Assembly: GCA_001600355.1 (NCBI GenBank)
Contig: BCJU01000002.1
Span: 1,798,001 to 1,862,000 of the forward strand
Direction: 5' to 3'
Length of the DNA stretch: 64,000 bases
DNA from: Meira nashicola
Taxonomy: Eukaryota; Basidiomycota; Exobasidiomycetes; Exobasidiales; Brachybasidiaceae
Below, one piece after another: positions 46,016 to 57,439 of the stretch; position 1 is the stretch's first letter, and the number at the start of each line of letters is the position of its first letter. Under the pieces are notes generated by a model. It did no database searches. It saw only the letters and a list, made by a program, of their open reading frames with translations, and was not told the origin of the DNA. The translations under genes were made by a program, and so were the position numbers.

Positions 46016-47485
46016 TTATGGTCTCCAAATCTTTGCAAAACAATCCCTTATATCTTCTACATAATTTGCAGGTCTTTCCATTGAAGCAAAATGACCACCT
46101 TTTGAGTGCTTTCTATACCATTGTAGATTACCCGATCTTTTCATCCAATCTAAAGGTGAAGGTAAGATTTCGAACGGGAAATCGCTCATTCCGAATGGCT
46201 GATTGATGTATAGATTAGGATCGGTTCTCGGTAGTGATCCTGTAGGTTGCTCTCGATTTCTATAGTTGTAAATCGATCTTGCCATCGTATCTGTACACCA
46301 ATATAATGTCAATTGAGCACAAATTTCTGCATCACTTGGATCTTCATCGGTCCATTCGATATATTTTTCACCTATCCATGCTAACAAAGCGGCAGGATCA
46401 GATTGAAGAACTAATCCTAACGTGGATGGACGTGTGCCTTGCATGATTGCATAACCTGAACCTGTTCGAATGAATGGAATTGCACGTTGTAATTTTTTAC
46501 GATCTTGATCATTCAAAGGACGTGGAAAGCCAACAAAATAATGTGCTAACCAATCAATCGTTCCAGGTTCACGTAAATAATGCTCTCGTACACGCCAAGC
46601 TGGAAATTGTATAACGTTTTGAATTAAAGTTGCTATTGGACTTGGTGTGAATGCCCAAGCAAGATTTTTGATCGGTTTAGGAATAAATTGAGATGCGAAA
46701 TGTACCAATGGAATTTCCAAATTTGGCGGTCCACAAGGGCAAAAGTTCAAATGAAGTGCAACGACATTATCGGGAAACATTTGAGCCATTATACGTGCTA
46801 CAACGTTACTCCAATCTCCTGCTTGAATAACATATTTACGATATCCTAAGCTTAGCATTAATTTGTGCACTAATCTTGCTTCATCTTTTAGCAAAATATC
46901 ACCTTGAGGTCCACTATGTTGACCACGTCCGAATTGATCAACTTTTGGTGATGTGCTCCATAGATATCCAGTATGAGATGGAACGACAACATCAAATGCA
47001 GGTACATCAGAAGGAGAAGTTGAACCTGGATGTGCGAGTGGATGAATGGTATTGGCAAAGTCTAAAATCGAACTTGGCCAACCATGTAACAATACGAGTG
47101 GAATCACAGGTCTCCTTTGTCTTGCATCCGTTGAAGCACGTTCCCAAATGAAATGTAAATTTACATCTTCAATTTGTGAAGTATAATGATCGAATGAATT
47201 CAACTTTTTCTCAAATGCTTTCCATGTATCATGATCAGCTCCCGGTCTTTGTCCATTTTGTAAAGATTGTTGTTGTTCTGACTTTCCTGCCAAAAAATCA
47301 CGCCAAGCAAATAATAATTGACGATGACGATCATGTGTCATTCCATATCTCTTTTTATCCATTTCCCATACTGCTGTAGGTTCTGGATTCCTTTCTGCAT
47401 CTTCACAAGCTCTGTCTAAACGTTTTTGTAAGTCTTTTAAACGACCTTCATCCAATTTCGCTTCGAATCGCTTTGGTGCACTCAT
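46016..47485 (-). CDS. Epoxide hydrolase with EHN N-terminal domain (alpha/beta hydrolase)
   Basis: A 489-residue ORF. The N-terminal part (FEAKLDEGRLKDLQKRLDRA, then a WxxD-like region) is the EHN lid segment of microsomal and juvenile-hormone epoxide hydrolases. The alpha/beta hydrolase core has LLHGWPSS (oxyanion HGWP), PSHTGYLWS, and the nucleophile elbow QAGDWSNVV with Asp as nucleophile (G-D-W). The catalytic His is in KGGHFASMERP near the end. It hydrolyses epoxides to vicinal diols, probably in detoxification or secondary metabolism. No obvious membrane anchor is present at the start, unlike the mammalian microsomal enzyme. It is paired tail-to-tail with a reductase. Confidence 0.9.
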   Translation of the reverse strand: MSAPKRFEAKLDEGRLKDLQKRLDRACEDAERNPEPTAVWEMDKKRYGMTHDRHRQLLFAWRDFLAGKSEQQQSLQNGQRPGADHDTWKAFEKKLNSFDHYTSQIEDVNLHFIWERASTDARQRRPVIPLVLLHGWPSSILDFANTIHPLAHPGSTSPSDVPAFDVVVPSHTGYLWSTSPKVDQFGRGQHSGPQGDILLKDEARLVHKLMLSLGYRKYVIQAGDWSNVVARIMAQMFPDNVVALHLNFCPCGPPNLEIPLVHFASQFIPKPIKNLAWAFTPSPIATLIQNVIQFPAWRVREHYLREPGTIDWLAHYFVGFPRPLNDQDRKKLQRAIPFIRTGSGYAIMQGTRPSTLGLVLQSDPAALLAWIGEKYIEWTDEDPSDAEICAQLTLYWCTDTMARSIYNYRNREQPTGSLPRTDPNLYINQPFGMSDFPFEILPSPLDWMKRSGNLQWYRKHSKGGHFASMERPANYVEDIRDCFAKIWRP

Positions 47486-49409
47486 CTTATTAAGGAAATA
47501 GAAAGATTGCTATAAATGATAATTAAGAAGAAGAAGAATTCAACTTTTCCTATTTGCATTTATCGACTCAGCACCACTTTTTACAGTCGGAAAACGCGCA
47601 CGGGCTTAAGAAGGAATCTGAAAAAAGAAGGCGCCGAACGCTGCTTTAAGACTGCTATTCTGCGATAGATTGAAGACGTGATCGGATATAGTCTATGTAT
47701 ACTATCCAAGTAAAATGCGGGGCGATAGCAAATCCTCCACCTTGATGCATTATATAAGCAAAACCTTTAAATGCCCGATTATACCCGTTTCCATTATATA
47801 AAATTGCGGACATCAGGCACAGAACGGGAAGTGGAAACCACATAATTATCCGTATCCCATTTGATGGTTCAAATCAAGCTTTACAAAATGGAACAATAAC
47901 AATAAGTATGGTTTATGTACTTGACGCCCATTGTCCCTTAATTACCTTACGTCAGGTGGGACTTACATCTAATTTTTCTCCATGGAAACAAAGCAAAAAA
48001 AGGAAGGCGTTTAGGATTTCCATCGGCGTCAGACGCTACTGAGATTTAGACAACTGTAAAAGGAAGGTTTGAAAAGGGTAAGATGATCTTTCTGCCGCTG
48101 GAACCGTGTAAAGTAGGAACCCACTTTGAAATTTTTAGTGTGAGTAGAATTGAATAGATTAAGCTTTCTGTCGTGCAATTCATGCATTTATTCTATACGC
48201 ACGAATGAACGGAATTGCGAGACTGATTTATTATTCTTGACTTCGCAATCTGTCTTTTTCCTTAGCACTGCAAAAGGACCGCTCCATTTTACATTCATGC
48301 ATCGACGACTTATTGTTTAACTGGGTTCAAAAATGCATGCACGAATAGCGTATATCGTCACATGGCTCCGGTGTCCATTTACACTGATTATCAAGAACAT
48401 CTTTCGGTACTGTATCAGCCTCAGCATTTTGTTTTCTGCATATATAACATCAATCGTTCGTCGGATAAGCTCAGGTTAGTGCTTTTGTGCCGCAATAAAA
48501 AAAAATTAAAACTCGTATCAAAAGACTCACTAGCTCTGCATTTTTCTCCAATGACGGCGTCTGAATGCACGAGGGAACGCGCGCGCACCGTGCTGATTCG
48601 GCATAAATTCAGAATCAGATTGGCTATAGAACAATTGACAGTTCTATCGCCTTGATTTTCTTCCTTTTTGACATCTGTTCTTTTTTTTTACTACCTACAT
48701 ACATCTGACTGGTGATGATTGCATGCCCTTTTCTTTTGACAAGCGTTGAACGCCGAACTGATAGGATGCGCTAGTACCCGTTTTGATTGCATACGAAAAG
48801 ACTTTCCGAAAAGGTAGATTTTCAGAGCGGTTTACTAAACGAGAAGGAATTCATTCCCCCGCTATGATTTACTTCATTTAGGTCATGTTAAATTGAGACA
48901 ATGTAGACCAGGCACAGTTTGTTTGGGAGGTAGGAGGGCTTCGATTTGAAGAAGTTATGAAAGAGATCGAGAGTGTCTTAACCAATTATGTGTTACTTGT
49001 CCGCATGCTTAACCGATTTTATTATTGTTTGGTAAATAAACCGTAGGAAGAATGCCCGGTCCACATGCAGATGCATAAATGCTTTACGTTGCATTATATC
49101 TCTCTTGTTTCCTTCAAAAGTTTATCATGCATATGTATGTATGTATGTAACCATTCGAGAGCCGTTATCCATGCATGTACCGTACCTAGTCCATCTTTGG
49201 CAATATCAACCTTTGCTTGTTTGACAATCTTGTTCTAATATCTCTTTCTCTATTCAACCGACAAGTTCATCTCCCCACAATTGTCAACCCGAAACGATCA
49301 TCAACTCTCCAAAGAAAGAATAAAAGATAGCGATTGCGACAAAGACGGGGATTCACTTAGCTTATTGCACATGACAATTGACATTCTCTGATTAGATTTC
49401 CTTGTCAAA
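47486..49409. other. 1.9 kb intergenic region
   Basis: Separates two divergent genes. It contains a cluster of ATGCAT palindromes (near 48182, 48295, 48332, 49069, 49130 and 49173) and an ATGT tandem run near 49134-49149. A plus-strand frame at 48362-48655 has no supporting features. Confidence 0.45.
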
Positions 49410-52400
49410 ATGTCGAGCGTTGGTGCACGCAGCGTGGGAGGCACACCACGTTCCAGCTTTGATGCAATCTTTGACAGCAATTCCCTCCAAAATACAAGAA
49501 GGAGAACTTCCAGTACATGGAAACGGGTCGCAAGTTTATATTCATCTCCAAAGCAAAAGGAAGTAGATGATGGACCTGATGAAGATATGTGGGATAATAA
49601 CGATCAAGATTTTCAACATCAGATCATGATCGAAGCAAAATTACAAAGTAAAGCTCGTCTACGGCCGAGCATCGATGAAATTTGGCTTAACGGTGCAACA
49701 TCAATGGAAGAAGTAGCATCACCTAACGAGCTTCTATCTCCTTATAGTCATGCCAATTCACACGCTGCATCTTCTTCTACACCTACATTATTAACTTCAT
49801 TCTCCGACTCGCCATCACTACTTGGAACACCTTCATTTCAACAATCTCATTCTTCCGCCGCTTCTAACCCACGTCCATCTTCTACAACGAACGCAAGCTT
49901 GATGACTTCGAAAAGTTATAGTACCTTATCTAGCGAAGCAAGTACTGCGCCAACCTTTCCTTCTCCTGCCTCAAGCAAAGCAGAACTTCGAGCTCGTCAG
50001 CGCTACAGCGGAGGCAATGCTCGTCTTGCTGCTCTATGTGGCGCAGAAAGTAGGACGAGCATGAGTGAAGACATTTCACCTACGAGCGCAACCTTTGAAC
50101 AATCAAGCCCAAACTCAAAACTTGCTAAAAATCAGATTTCTACTCTTTCTTCTTCACTCTCGGGTCACTTACAATTTGGTGGATGGACTCAAGAACAAAT
50201 CGATTCTCCGGGTGCAGAAGCGGATCGCCAATTTGGTTCGCTTGGTTCGTTTGCAGGTGCGGGTTCTATATCCGAAGAGATTAGTCCTTCCAAGTATATC
50301 GCATCTGCCACTGTCGATGATGTTATGAACGCACGCACATACAGTCAAGATCCAATACTATCTGAAGAATTGCCCGATATTTCGACAGCCAATCGACATA
50401 GAGGTAAAGCATTGAGCGCATTGCTTGGTGAACCAGAGGAGGTCATCCTTGCTAGCAAAAAGTTGGAAGATGAAAAGATGCTACCACCACTTCCACCGCT
50501 CAAGACAAAAGCAACAGACTACCGTAATTCCGAGCAAAGTCTTATATCCGGCCTCAAGAAGAAACTTTTGCCAACTAAAAGAACAGGCGGAAGTCCAGTC
50601 AAGAATAAATCATCATCATCATCAGCTTCTGTTAACCGATCTAAGACCACAACTTCAATTGTGGCATCGAATAGCCTCCCATTATACACAAGCTTATCCG
50701 ACAATGCTGACTTTTCAGAAGCGCAAGCTGTAGATCAAAATAGAAGACCATCATTGCCTCACATTAGCACGATGCCTTCAATGCCTACAAAACGAAGGCT
50801 TTCAATGCAACATTCATCACCAGGTATTCATTCTTCTTTTGATTCCAAAGCTCAAAATGACGTACAAGAAACTCTCGTTGATAGCCATTCAGAGGAAAGT
50901 ACTCCTGAACCACTTTCATTCCAACGTAAACCGAGCATGGAAAGTATTTTTTCACGTATTTCTCGTCCATCGGATGGTAGGATGGCCAGATCAAGAAGTC
51001 GAACAGAGACACCTCGATCCAATCGCAATAGCATTGTTGAACATGTCTCATACGATCATGCTAGAAAACGAAGTAGCATCGCAAGTCTCGGCATTACACC
51101 TGATATGGTGAATGAAATCGTTCCTACTTCACCTTCTACTTATTATAATGCAGCCGGCGAAGATGTATGCGAAGAGCTAAAAGGCGAAACAAGTAGTATT
51201 GAAGAAGACAACAACAACAGAAGGTTTTCCATCTCTTCTCAATCTTCAAAAGCTCCAATTCGACCCGTTCGTCAAAACGATAATGCACCATTGCAACGTC
51301 AACCTTCCATTGATTCAATCAATCCGCATGAAAGATCTTCTCTCGAGAATTCCTTTAATGCTGCTCACAGCAAGCGTTGGTCAACAGTTGGTCCAGCATT
51401 TTTGACGTATATCGATCCGCAAAAAACCAGTGCGATCGAGGCAAACGCACAGAACGACTACAGACCAGCATCTCCCTTTGAAAACATATTCAAGGGAGGA
51501 CGTAGGGATAGTGAAGCTTCATTGTCTTTAAAGAAGATTGTATCAAATGGAAGCGCTAATAACACGGATATGTTTGCACGAGACTCAATTTCTTCAACTA
51601 GAGAAGATTCCCTCAGAACAGGAGCAAACTCTATTTTATCCCCTTCTCTAGCACCCGAAGCTCACATTGATGAATTCGGAAAGGTAAAAACAGAGATTGA
51701 CATACAAGATTTACCCAAATCAAAATCGCCTGTCAAACTTACAAAAACTTGGTCACGCCGCCGATCCTTCGTAGAACCAACGACAAATCGATTGTCTAAT
51801 CTGATCAAAACAGGCCTTGGAAGAAAGACTTCCGGACTTTTACAAAGTACGAGCCCAAATTCAAAACTTCAAAAATCTAAAATAAAGACAACAGATAAAG
51901 ATGGCGATGTTTTGGATTTGTCCTTGAATGGTTGGGTGGAAGATTCTTTGAGCGCGGATCGCTCTTTAGATTCATATGGAACGTGGGTCGAAAGCAATTC
52001 TCCTGCTACTGCTTCATTTACTGGCTCAAGTGCTAATCGAAGTTCGGCTGGAGCATCTTCATTGAATCAAACAGAATCACAATCCATGGATCAGCAAGCT
52101 ATCGATATTCCAACAAGTCAAAGAAGTACAGATATGAGACCTTCTCGATCTACGCACGAATTAGGTTCTGAAAGGCTGAGAACTTGGCATAACGGAAGTT
52201 CAACGAATCTTATTTCAACTTTGAGCAGCAGCAGCAGTAATAATACCAAGAGACCAACCTTTGGACTTGACCTTCAACCCGATGCAGCATCAGCATTTGA
52301 CAGTATCCCACTTCCTGAAACGCCAGAAAGGTCAAGGTCAAGAGCAGGTTCAATCTCTTCATCAACATATGGAACTTTGTCAAATGAACATCTCGTTTTA

Positions 52401-53036
52401 CCTCCTCCCGTTATCTTTCCTAGTCGTTCGGACGGAAGGACAAGCGGTGAAGAAGTGACAAATGAGCCTGACGTATACAGAAAGGCATCTACGGTGAGCG
52501 ATCGAACGCTCTCTCTTTCTATGCCTTCTGATTTACCAGCGGATGTTGATGATGTTGAAAATTTGCTTGATGACGAAGAAGAAGAAGAAGAAGAAGAAGA
52601 AGAATATGGAGATATTCACGATCAAACTTTGACCGGAGATGAAACATTGACAAAATACGAAAGCAAACGTTCACACGCCTTGCCTTCTCCTAGCACGGAT
52701 GAAGTTGAATTATTGGAAGATGATGATGATTTCCAATCAAACCAAACAATCGATCAAGTAAGTGGAGATTCGCAAAGTAATGGACAACTTCTTCTTAACG
52801 ATAGCGAAAACGATTCAAACTCTCAAAAAGGAAATTCTACGTCGCATACATATCGATTTCCTCCTGCTCGTTCATCAATGGAAGATAGTAGATCAACAAC
52901 TTCTCTTCTGATCCCCAATAAATCGGACAATGCTTTTTCACCCGTTGAGAGAATCAATCAACAAAATTCTCCCGTCTTTAAGCCTATTCTGGCATCTCAC
53001 TTACGTAGACCTTCGAGCAGCGCCTCTTACGTTTAA
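49410..53036 (+). CDS. Large disordered Ser-rich protein, 1208 residues
   Basis: An intronless ORF of 1208 residues with no recognised domain. The most conserved-looking part is the N-terminus (SSTWKRVASLYSSPKQ; DEDMWDNNDQDFQHQIMIEA; LRPSIDEIWLNGATSMEEV near 85-105). The rest is Ser/Thr/Asn-rich with many R-R-x-S sites (RRRTSS, RRPSLP, RRLSMQ, RRFSIS, RRRSFV, RRPSSS), suggesting a substrate of PKA/AGC kinases. An acidic run of Asp/Glu sits near residue 1055. It is convergent with myosin I. The W-containing N-terminal segments may be binding motifs; function is unknown. Confidence 0.75.
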   Translation: MSSVGARSVGGTPRSSFDAIFDSNSLQNTRRRTSSTWKRVASLYSSPKQKEVDDGPDEDMWDNNDQDFQHQIMIEAKLQSKARLRPSIDEIWLNGATSMEEVASPNELLSPYSHANSHAASSSTPTLLTSFSDSPSLLGTPSFQQSHSSAASNPRPSSTTNASLMTSKSYSTLSSEASTAPTFPSPASSKAELRARQRYSGGNARLAALCGAESRTSMSEDISPTSATFEQSSPNSKLAKNQISTLSSSLSGHLQFGGWTQEQIDSPGAEADRQFGSLGSFAGAGSISEEISPSKYIASATVDDVMNARTYSQDPILSEELPDISTANRHRGKALSALLGEPEEVILASKKLEDEKMLPPLPPLKTKATDYRNSEQSLISGLKKKLLPTKRTGGSPVKNKSSSSSASVNRSKTTTSIVASNSLPLYTSLSDNADFSEAQAVDQNRRPSLPHISTMPSMPTKRRLSMQHSSPGIHSSFDSKAQNDVQETLVDSHSEESTPEPLSFQRKPSMESIFSRISRPSDGRMARSRSRTETPRSNRNSIVEHVSYDHARKRSSIASLGITPDMVNEIVPTSPSTYYNAAGEDVCEELKGETSSIEEDNNNRRFSISSQSSKAPIRPVRQNDNAPLQRQPSIDSINPHERSSLENSFNAAHSKRWSTVGPAFLTYIDPQKTSAIEANAQNDYRPASPFENIFKGGRRDSEASLSLKKIVSNGSANNTDMFARDSISSTREDSLRTGANSILSPSLAPEAHIDEFGKVKTEIDIQDLPKSKSPVKLTKTWSRRRSFVEPTTNRLSNLIKTGLGRKTSGLLQSTSPNSKLQKSKIKTTDKDGDVLDLSLNGWVEDSLSADRSLDSYGTWVESNSPATASFTGSSANRSSAGASSLNQTESQSMDQQAIDIPTSQRSTDMRPSRSTHELGSERLRTWHNGSSTNLISTLSSSSSNNTKRPTFGLDLQPDAASAFDSIPLPETPERSRSRAGSISSSTYGTLSNEHLVLPPPVIFPSRSDGRTSGEEVTNEPDVYRKASTVSDRTLSLSMPSDLPADVDDVENLLDDEEEEEEEEEEYGDIHDQTLTGDETLTKYESKRSHALPSPSTDEVELLEDDDDFQSNQTIDQVSGDSQSNGQLLLNDSENDSNSQKGNSTSHTYRFPPARSSMEDSRSTTSLLIPNKSDNAFSPVERINQQNSPVFKPILASHLRRPSSSASYV

Positions 53037-53220
53037 ATTACTTCTGTACAGACTGCACATACGAAATAAACCTACTGTAATGTTATCTGCTCAAATTCAT
53101 TTGCTGATGTGACTTTTAGAATCTTAATTGTTTGTTAAACATGCATATCATACATCCATTAGAAAGAAGAAGAAAAAAGGTGGGTTCATAGATAATAGCA
53201 TTTTTTTCATTTAATATAAT

Positions 53221-56200
53221 CTAAGGTCGTCTAGGTGGTGGTGGTGGCATTGCACGTCCATTTCCCGCAGGAGGTTTAGGAGCAACAACGGGCGGCTTTC
53301 CTTTTCCAGCTGGAGGTTGAGGAGGTGTTGGACGAGCGGCAGGAGGAGGTGCAGCAGAAGCAGATGATCCGTTTGTCGGTGCTGCTTCTCCTCTTTCTGC
53401 TGCCATTGCGGCTTTCTTCTTTGCTAATACGGCAGCAAAACCTCCTGGATCCATACCAGGCAAAACAGCAACAGGTGCTGCTCCAGCATCCGGTCGTACT
53501 GAAGATTGTTTTTCGTGAGGTTTTCCTGCTGTAGTGTTTACTGCAGGTTTTGGTTTTGGAGCGATTGGTGGTGTAGAAGCACCATTTGTACTTGCACCAA
53601 ATCCTGTCGGTTTCTTTGCTGCAATTGGAGGTATTGCTCTAGCAGCACCAGCACCTCCTCCACCAATTCCAGGAGCGGGTGGTGGAGCACGTTTAACTGG
53701 TGCAGGAGCGGCAGGTGGTGCACGTTTGACGGGTGGAACGAGTTCCAAATAATCACTTGGTGACCAACCTTCTTTGCCTCCTTTCTTCACCAACCACCAT
53801 CCATTATCTTCTTTTGACGTCACTTCTACTTGTTCGCCAGCTGTGATTGCCATCTCACCATCTTGATCGGTATGGAAGTCGTACAGAACCTTGTACATTG
53901 GCTTTTCGGGTGCCGCAGCAGGTGCTGAAGGTGGTGCAGGTGGTGCGATTGGTGCTCTCGAAGGAACAGCTTTCGTATTTCCAGAAGGCAAAGCAGCAGC
54001 TGGCTTGGGTTGACTTCGCGGCAATGCTTGTGCTTTTGGTCTTCTGTTTGCATTCGAAGGACCACCAGGTTTCAAAAGTTTGCCTTGGGTGATCGGACGT
54101 ACAATTCCTGGCTTTCTCTTTGCAGGTGGTCTGCTGACAGATGATGGTGGTTCACCAGAAGGCACGGCAACGTTTGAACTTTTGTATACATCCCCACGTT
54201 GAATAGTTTCATCCTTCTTGAAATCGACATGACCTTTCTTATCCTTTCCTTTAGAGTATTCTAAATGGTTGGCAACGTTTACGTTGATACCACCACTCGT
54301 TCTTTGCAAAAGATGCGTTACTAATTCAGTCTTGAAAGGCGTGTGAAGGAGAGGATCAGGCTCTTGGGAATTAGACACATTGATAATTAACCAATCATCA
54401 CGCAAACCTGAAAGTCCGATTCCAGAAATGGCACCAAGCAAGATCTTTCGTTCACATGTTGTTTGTGGCTGTTTGTTGATCAATTGAGTGATCAAGAGGT
54501 ACACTGCTTTATCAGTAAGTAGCAAAAATCTAGGTTGTGCTTTGCTAGATCGACCTAATCGTGAGACAAGAAGATCGCATCTTCCACTAAAAGCAACTGT
54601 TTCATTATTTGCCATTCCTGATGCTCTTCTCAACATCTCTCCTTCAGCGCTATTTCCATTCACGTCTAAATAATCTCCCATAAATTTTCTCATGCTAATC
54701 AAACTGAATCTTCTACGTTCTTTACGTTGAGCCAAGACTTGATAACTGTAATCACGTAATTGTGCATAAACGATTCCTTCCTTTTTGTTCATCCACATTC
54801 TTTGAATTCTTCTTGCAGCCTCATTCTTGTAGCGAATCCAATTGCGGTAAGCACGTTGAATTCTTCTTGCCATATTATGCCAATAATTGTCTCGCATCGT
54901 TTCAAGGGCAAATAATGTTTCGGGATCTTTGATAAATGCTTTCGTTACACCCATTTGCCATTGATCAGAAGGAATACCTGTATCTTTCAAAATTCTTTCA
55001 CATCCACTTCGCATATCTCCTGACCATGTGTAATCACCAGCGTAAGATGTAGCAGGTGATAAGAGGTAAAATCTTTCAACCATCTTCTCGAACGTGTTAC
55101 GATATGCGAAACCGGCACGACGGACACGAATATTCTCAGTCAAGTTGAGATACTTGATTTGATTCAAGATAGCAGGTGTATCGTATTCGCTTGAACTCTT
55201 GTTCTGATTCGGTTTAATAGTTCTTATATAGTGCGGTTGTGATCGCATCAGGTTTTCTACCAATGCATTCGCACTTGTCTTGATACGATCACCAGCTGTT
55301 GGAGGTCGCTTTTTACTGTCCGGATCTGGTCGATCGGGGAATAAAGTATGCAAGAACTGGTTGTTAGAAGTATCGACCAAGTTGAGAATATCTTTCAACA
55401 AGGAATCCTTATTCTTATCCGTCATACCACGAACATCGTACATCACATCTCCTGCATAATGTCGCACCAAGAATTTCGATCCACGAGGCTCAAAGTGAGG
55501 ATTGGAAGATAAAGCGCCCAATCGCTGTGAGAAAGCATTATCTGCAGCAGTTGGATCCGCATGGGCGGTTGCGCAAGCATCATTAAGAGCGGCAAAAAGT
55601 CCTGGAGGCCTGCGTGCTTCGATACAGTCAACCACAATTTGATTGTCAAAGTACTTGATAGGCGTCCACTTGATTTGCTCGTCTGCATATTCTTGTTGTT
55701 CAGCACGAAGTGTAAGTTGAATGAAGAGTTGTTGCAATGTTTCGTTGACGTAATTGATGCAAAGTTGTTCAAATGAATTATTTTCAAAGATTTCAAATCC
55801 ATAGATATCCAATACTCCGATCACATTAGCTGCAGCTTGACGTGCGGCCATCGATTTATTGACACGGGCAACGATCCATTCAAATAAGTTGTTATAGATA
55901 GCCTTTGCTAATGCATCACGAACAGCATTGGCTTGAACGGGATTATTAGGTGATTCATACACTGAACCACGACGGCCACCACGATAGGTCTCAACGATAC
56001 GTTCTGTTAATGCTTTTGTGACTGCAGTGGCATCGACTTCAAGAAGATAAGCGATAAAGTCAGGGACTCCCTGGTCGGCAACTTGTGCATTTCCTTGATC
56101 ATTCTCCACAAAGGAAACATTTCCGAGCCAAAGAATAGAGGCTAACATACGCAAGATGTCATTCTGTTCTTCGCCTGATAGACCAATGATATTCATAGCA

Positions 56201-57066
56201 CTCAGTGTTTCTTCAAAATCGTGCACGTCGTTGATTCCATCGACATCCAAACATTTTGAGTTGGCTGTGTATGCGTATGCTGATGGTTCTTGAAGACCAA
56301 AGTATTCACGTTGTTCGGCAGATGCTGCCTTAGTTAGTTGGTAGAAGATGTGAAAATTACGTTCTCCTTTGAATTGTCCGACCACTCTTGCTTTTTCCAA
56401 CAAATAATTTGTAATGTTGGCCCCGATCGGTTCTCCTTGGGCGTTAAACATGATTTCCAAATATTTGCCGTGTCGGGAAGAATTGTTGTTTCTAAGCGTT
56501 TTTGCGCATCCGAAACTTTCCAAAAGAGGATTCGTTGCCAAGACCATATTCTTGACATCTTGAATTTCTGATCCCGATCCACCAGATACAGCAGCAATAT
56601 ATTGCATAATTCTTTTCGCTGCTTCTGTTTTTCCGGCACCTGATTCACCTGAGATAATGACGCATTGATTGTCCTTGTAGGAACTCATGTTATAATAAGC
56701 TGTTTCCGCAATCGCGAATACGTGCGGTGCCATTTCCAGCCTATTCTTACCTCTATACGATGCCAAAACATCTTCCGTATAAATTCCAAGATCCCTGAAC
56801 GGGTTTACCGAAATCAAGACAGGTCCGATATAGGTATATATTTCTGCATTTTTGAATCGTTTCTCCAAATTTTGATTGACAGCATCATTACTAATCGTTG
56901 TTAACAAAGTCATATCCGAAACACCAGCTTGTGGTTTCTTAAATCCTTCTCTCCAATCTGCTTTTGCAACTCCACCTTTTTTTGGAGGTGCAGAAGAGGC
57001 AACTTTTCCTCCTCCCGTTGCCGTTCCTGCGCCACCCTTTTTGCCGGCTTTCTTTGAAATAGCCAT
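53221..57066 (-). CDS. MYO1: Class I myosin (Myo3/Myo5 type)
   Basis: A 1281-residue intronless ORF. Motor domain from about 35 to 715: P-loop [13 protein letters not shown] near 137, switch I region [15 protein letters not shown], switch [22 protein letters not shown], and actin-binding [15 protein letters not shown]. The TEDS site is the phosphorylatable Ser in [11 protein letters not shown], as in fungal class I myosins. Two IQ motifs follow ([26 protein letters not shown]), then the TH1 lipid-binding domain, a Pro/Lys region, an SH3 domain at about 1057-1110 ([20 protein letters not shown]...[10 protein letters not shown]) and a Pro-rich tail. Drives endocytic actin patch function. The C-terminus ends PPPPPRRP, without the acidic Arp2/3-binding end (D-D-D-E-W type) of yeast Myo3/5. 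Confidence 0.96.
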   Translation of the reverse strand: MAISKKAGKKGGAGTATGGGKVASSAPPKKGGVAKADWREGFKKPQAGVSDMTLLTTISNDAVNQNLEKRFKNAEIYTYIGPVLISVNPFRDLGIYTEDVLASYRGKNRLEMAPHVFAIAETAYYNMSSYKDNQCVIISGESGAGKTEAAKRIMQYIAAVSGGSGSEIQDVKNMVLATNPLLESFGCAKTLRNNNSSRHGKYLEIMFNAQGEPIGANITNYLLEKARVVGQFKGERNFHIFYQLTKAASAEQREYFGLQEPSAYAYTANSKCLDVDGINDVHDFEETLSAMNIIGLSGEEQNDILRMLASILWLGNVSFVENDQGNAQVADQGVPDFIAYLLEVDATAVTKALTERIVETYRGGRRGSVYESPNNPVQANAVRDALAKAIYNNLFEWIVARVNKSMAARQAAANVIGVLDIYGFEIFENNSFEQLCINYVNETLQQLFIQLTLRAEQQEYADEQIKWTPIKYFDNQIVVDCIEARRPPGLFAALNDACATAHADPTAADNAFSQRLGALSSNPHFEPRGSKFLVRHYAGDVMYDVRGMTDKNKDSLLKDILNLVDTSNNQFLHTLFPDRPDPDSKKRPPTAGDRIKTSANALVENLMRSQPHYIRTIKPNQNKSSSEYDTPAILNQIKYLNLTENIRVRRAGFAYRNTFEKMVERFYLLSPATSYAGDYTWSGDMRSGCERILKDTGIPSDQWQMGVTKAFIKDPETLFALETMRDNYWHNMARRIQRAYRNWIRYKNEAARRIQRMWMNKKEGIVYAQLRDYSYQVLAQRKERRRFSLISMRKFMGDYLDVNGNSAEGEMLRRASGMANNETVAFSGRCDLLVSRLGRSSKAQPRFLLLTDKAVYLLITQLINKQPQTTCERKILLGAISGIGLSGLRDDWLIINVSNSQEPDPLLHTPFKTELVTHLLQRTSGGINVNVANHLEYSKGKDKKGHVDFKKDETIQRGDVYKSSNVAVPSGEPPSSVSRPPAKRKPGIVRPITQGKLLKPGGPSNANRRPKAQALPRSQPKPAAALPSGNTKAVPSRAPIAPPAPPSAPAAAPEKPMYKVLYDFHTDQDGEMAITAGEQVEVTSKEDNGWWLVKKGGKEGWSPSDYLELVPPVKRAPPAAPAPVKRAPPPAPGIGGGGAGAARAIPPIAAKKPTGFGASTNGASTPPIAPKPKPAVNTTAGKPHEKQSSVRPDAGAAPVAVLPGMDPGGFAAVLAKKKAAMAAERGEAAPTNGSSASAAPPPAARPTPPQPPAGKGKPPVVAPKPPAGNGRAMPPPPPRRP

Positions 57067-57439
57067 GGCGAAGGCGTATTAGGATTGGGGTGAAAAGGGT
57101 ATAATGTCAAATGGATGGATGTGATGGTGAATAAAGATGCGGTACGATAGGGTCTGACCTTGTGATTAATCAACGAACCGCCTGGGCATTGATAGAGTGC
57201 TGCTCTGCTGCCGCCAAACAATGCACAGGATGAACAGTGCACCGCACATAGTCTACACGCACACACACCGCTTTGTGCGTAGAATTTATCTTTCTTTATG
57301 CAAATCAACTGAGCTTGCCAGCCGACAGTAGACCGACGGGCTATAACGCCCGGCGAATACTCCACAGATAAAACCAAATATCAATTGTGCCTGAATGCAG
57401 TACAACATACAACAACACATCAACACTTGAATCGCAGAG
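57067..57439. promoter_or_regulatory. Divergent promoter of myosin I and the Orc6-like gene
   Basis: A 373 bp region. It holds CACACGCACACACACCG near 57254-57270 and a leader ACAACAACACATCAACAC just before the plus-strand ATG. No long frame is independent of the myosin shadow. Confidence 0.45.
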
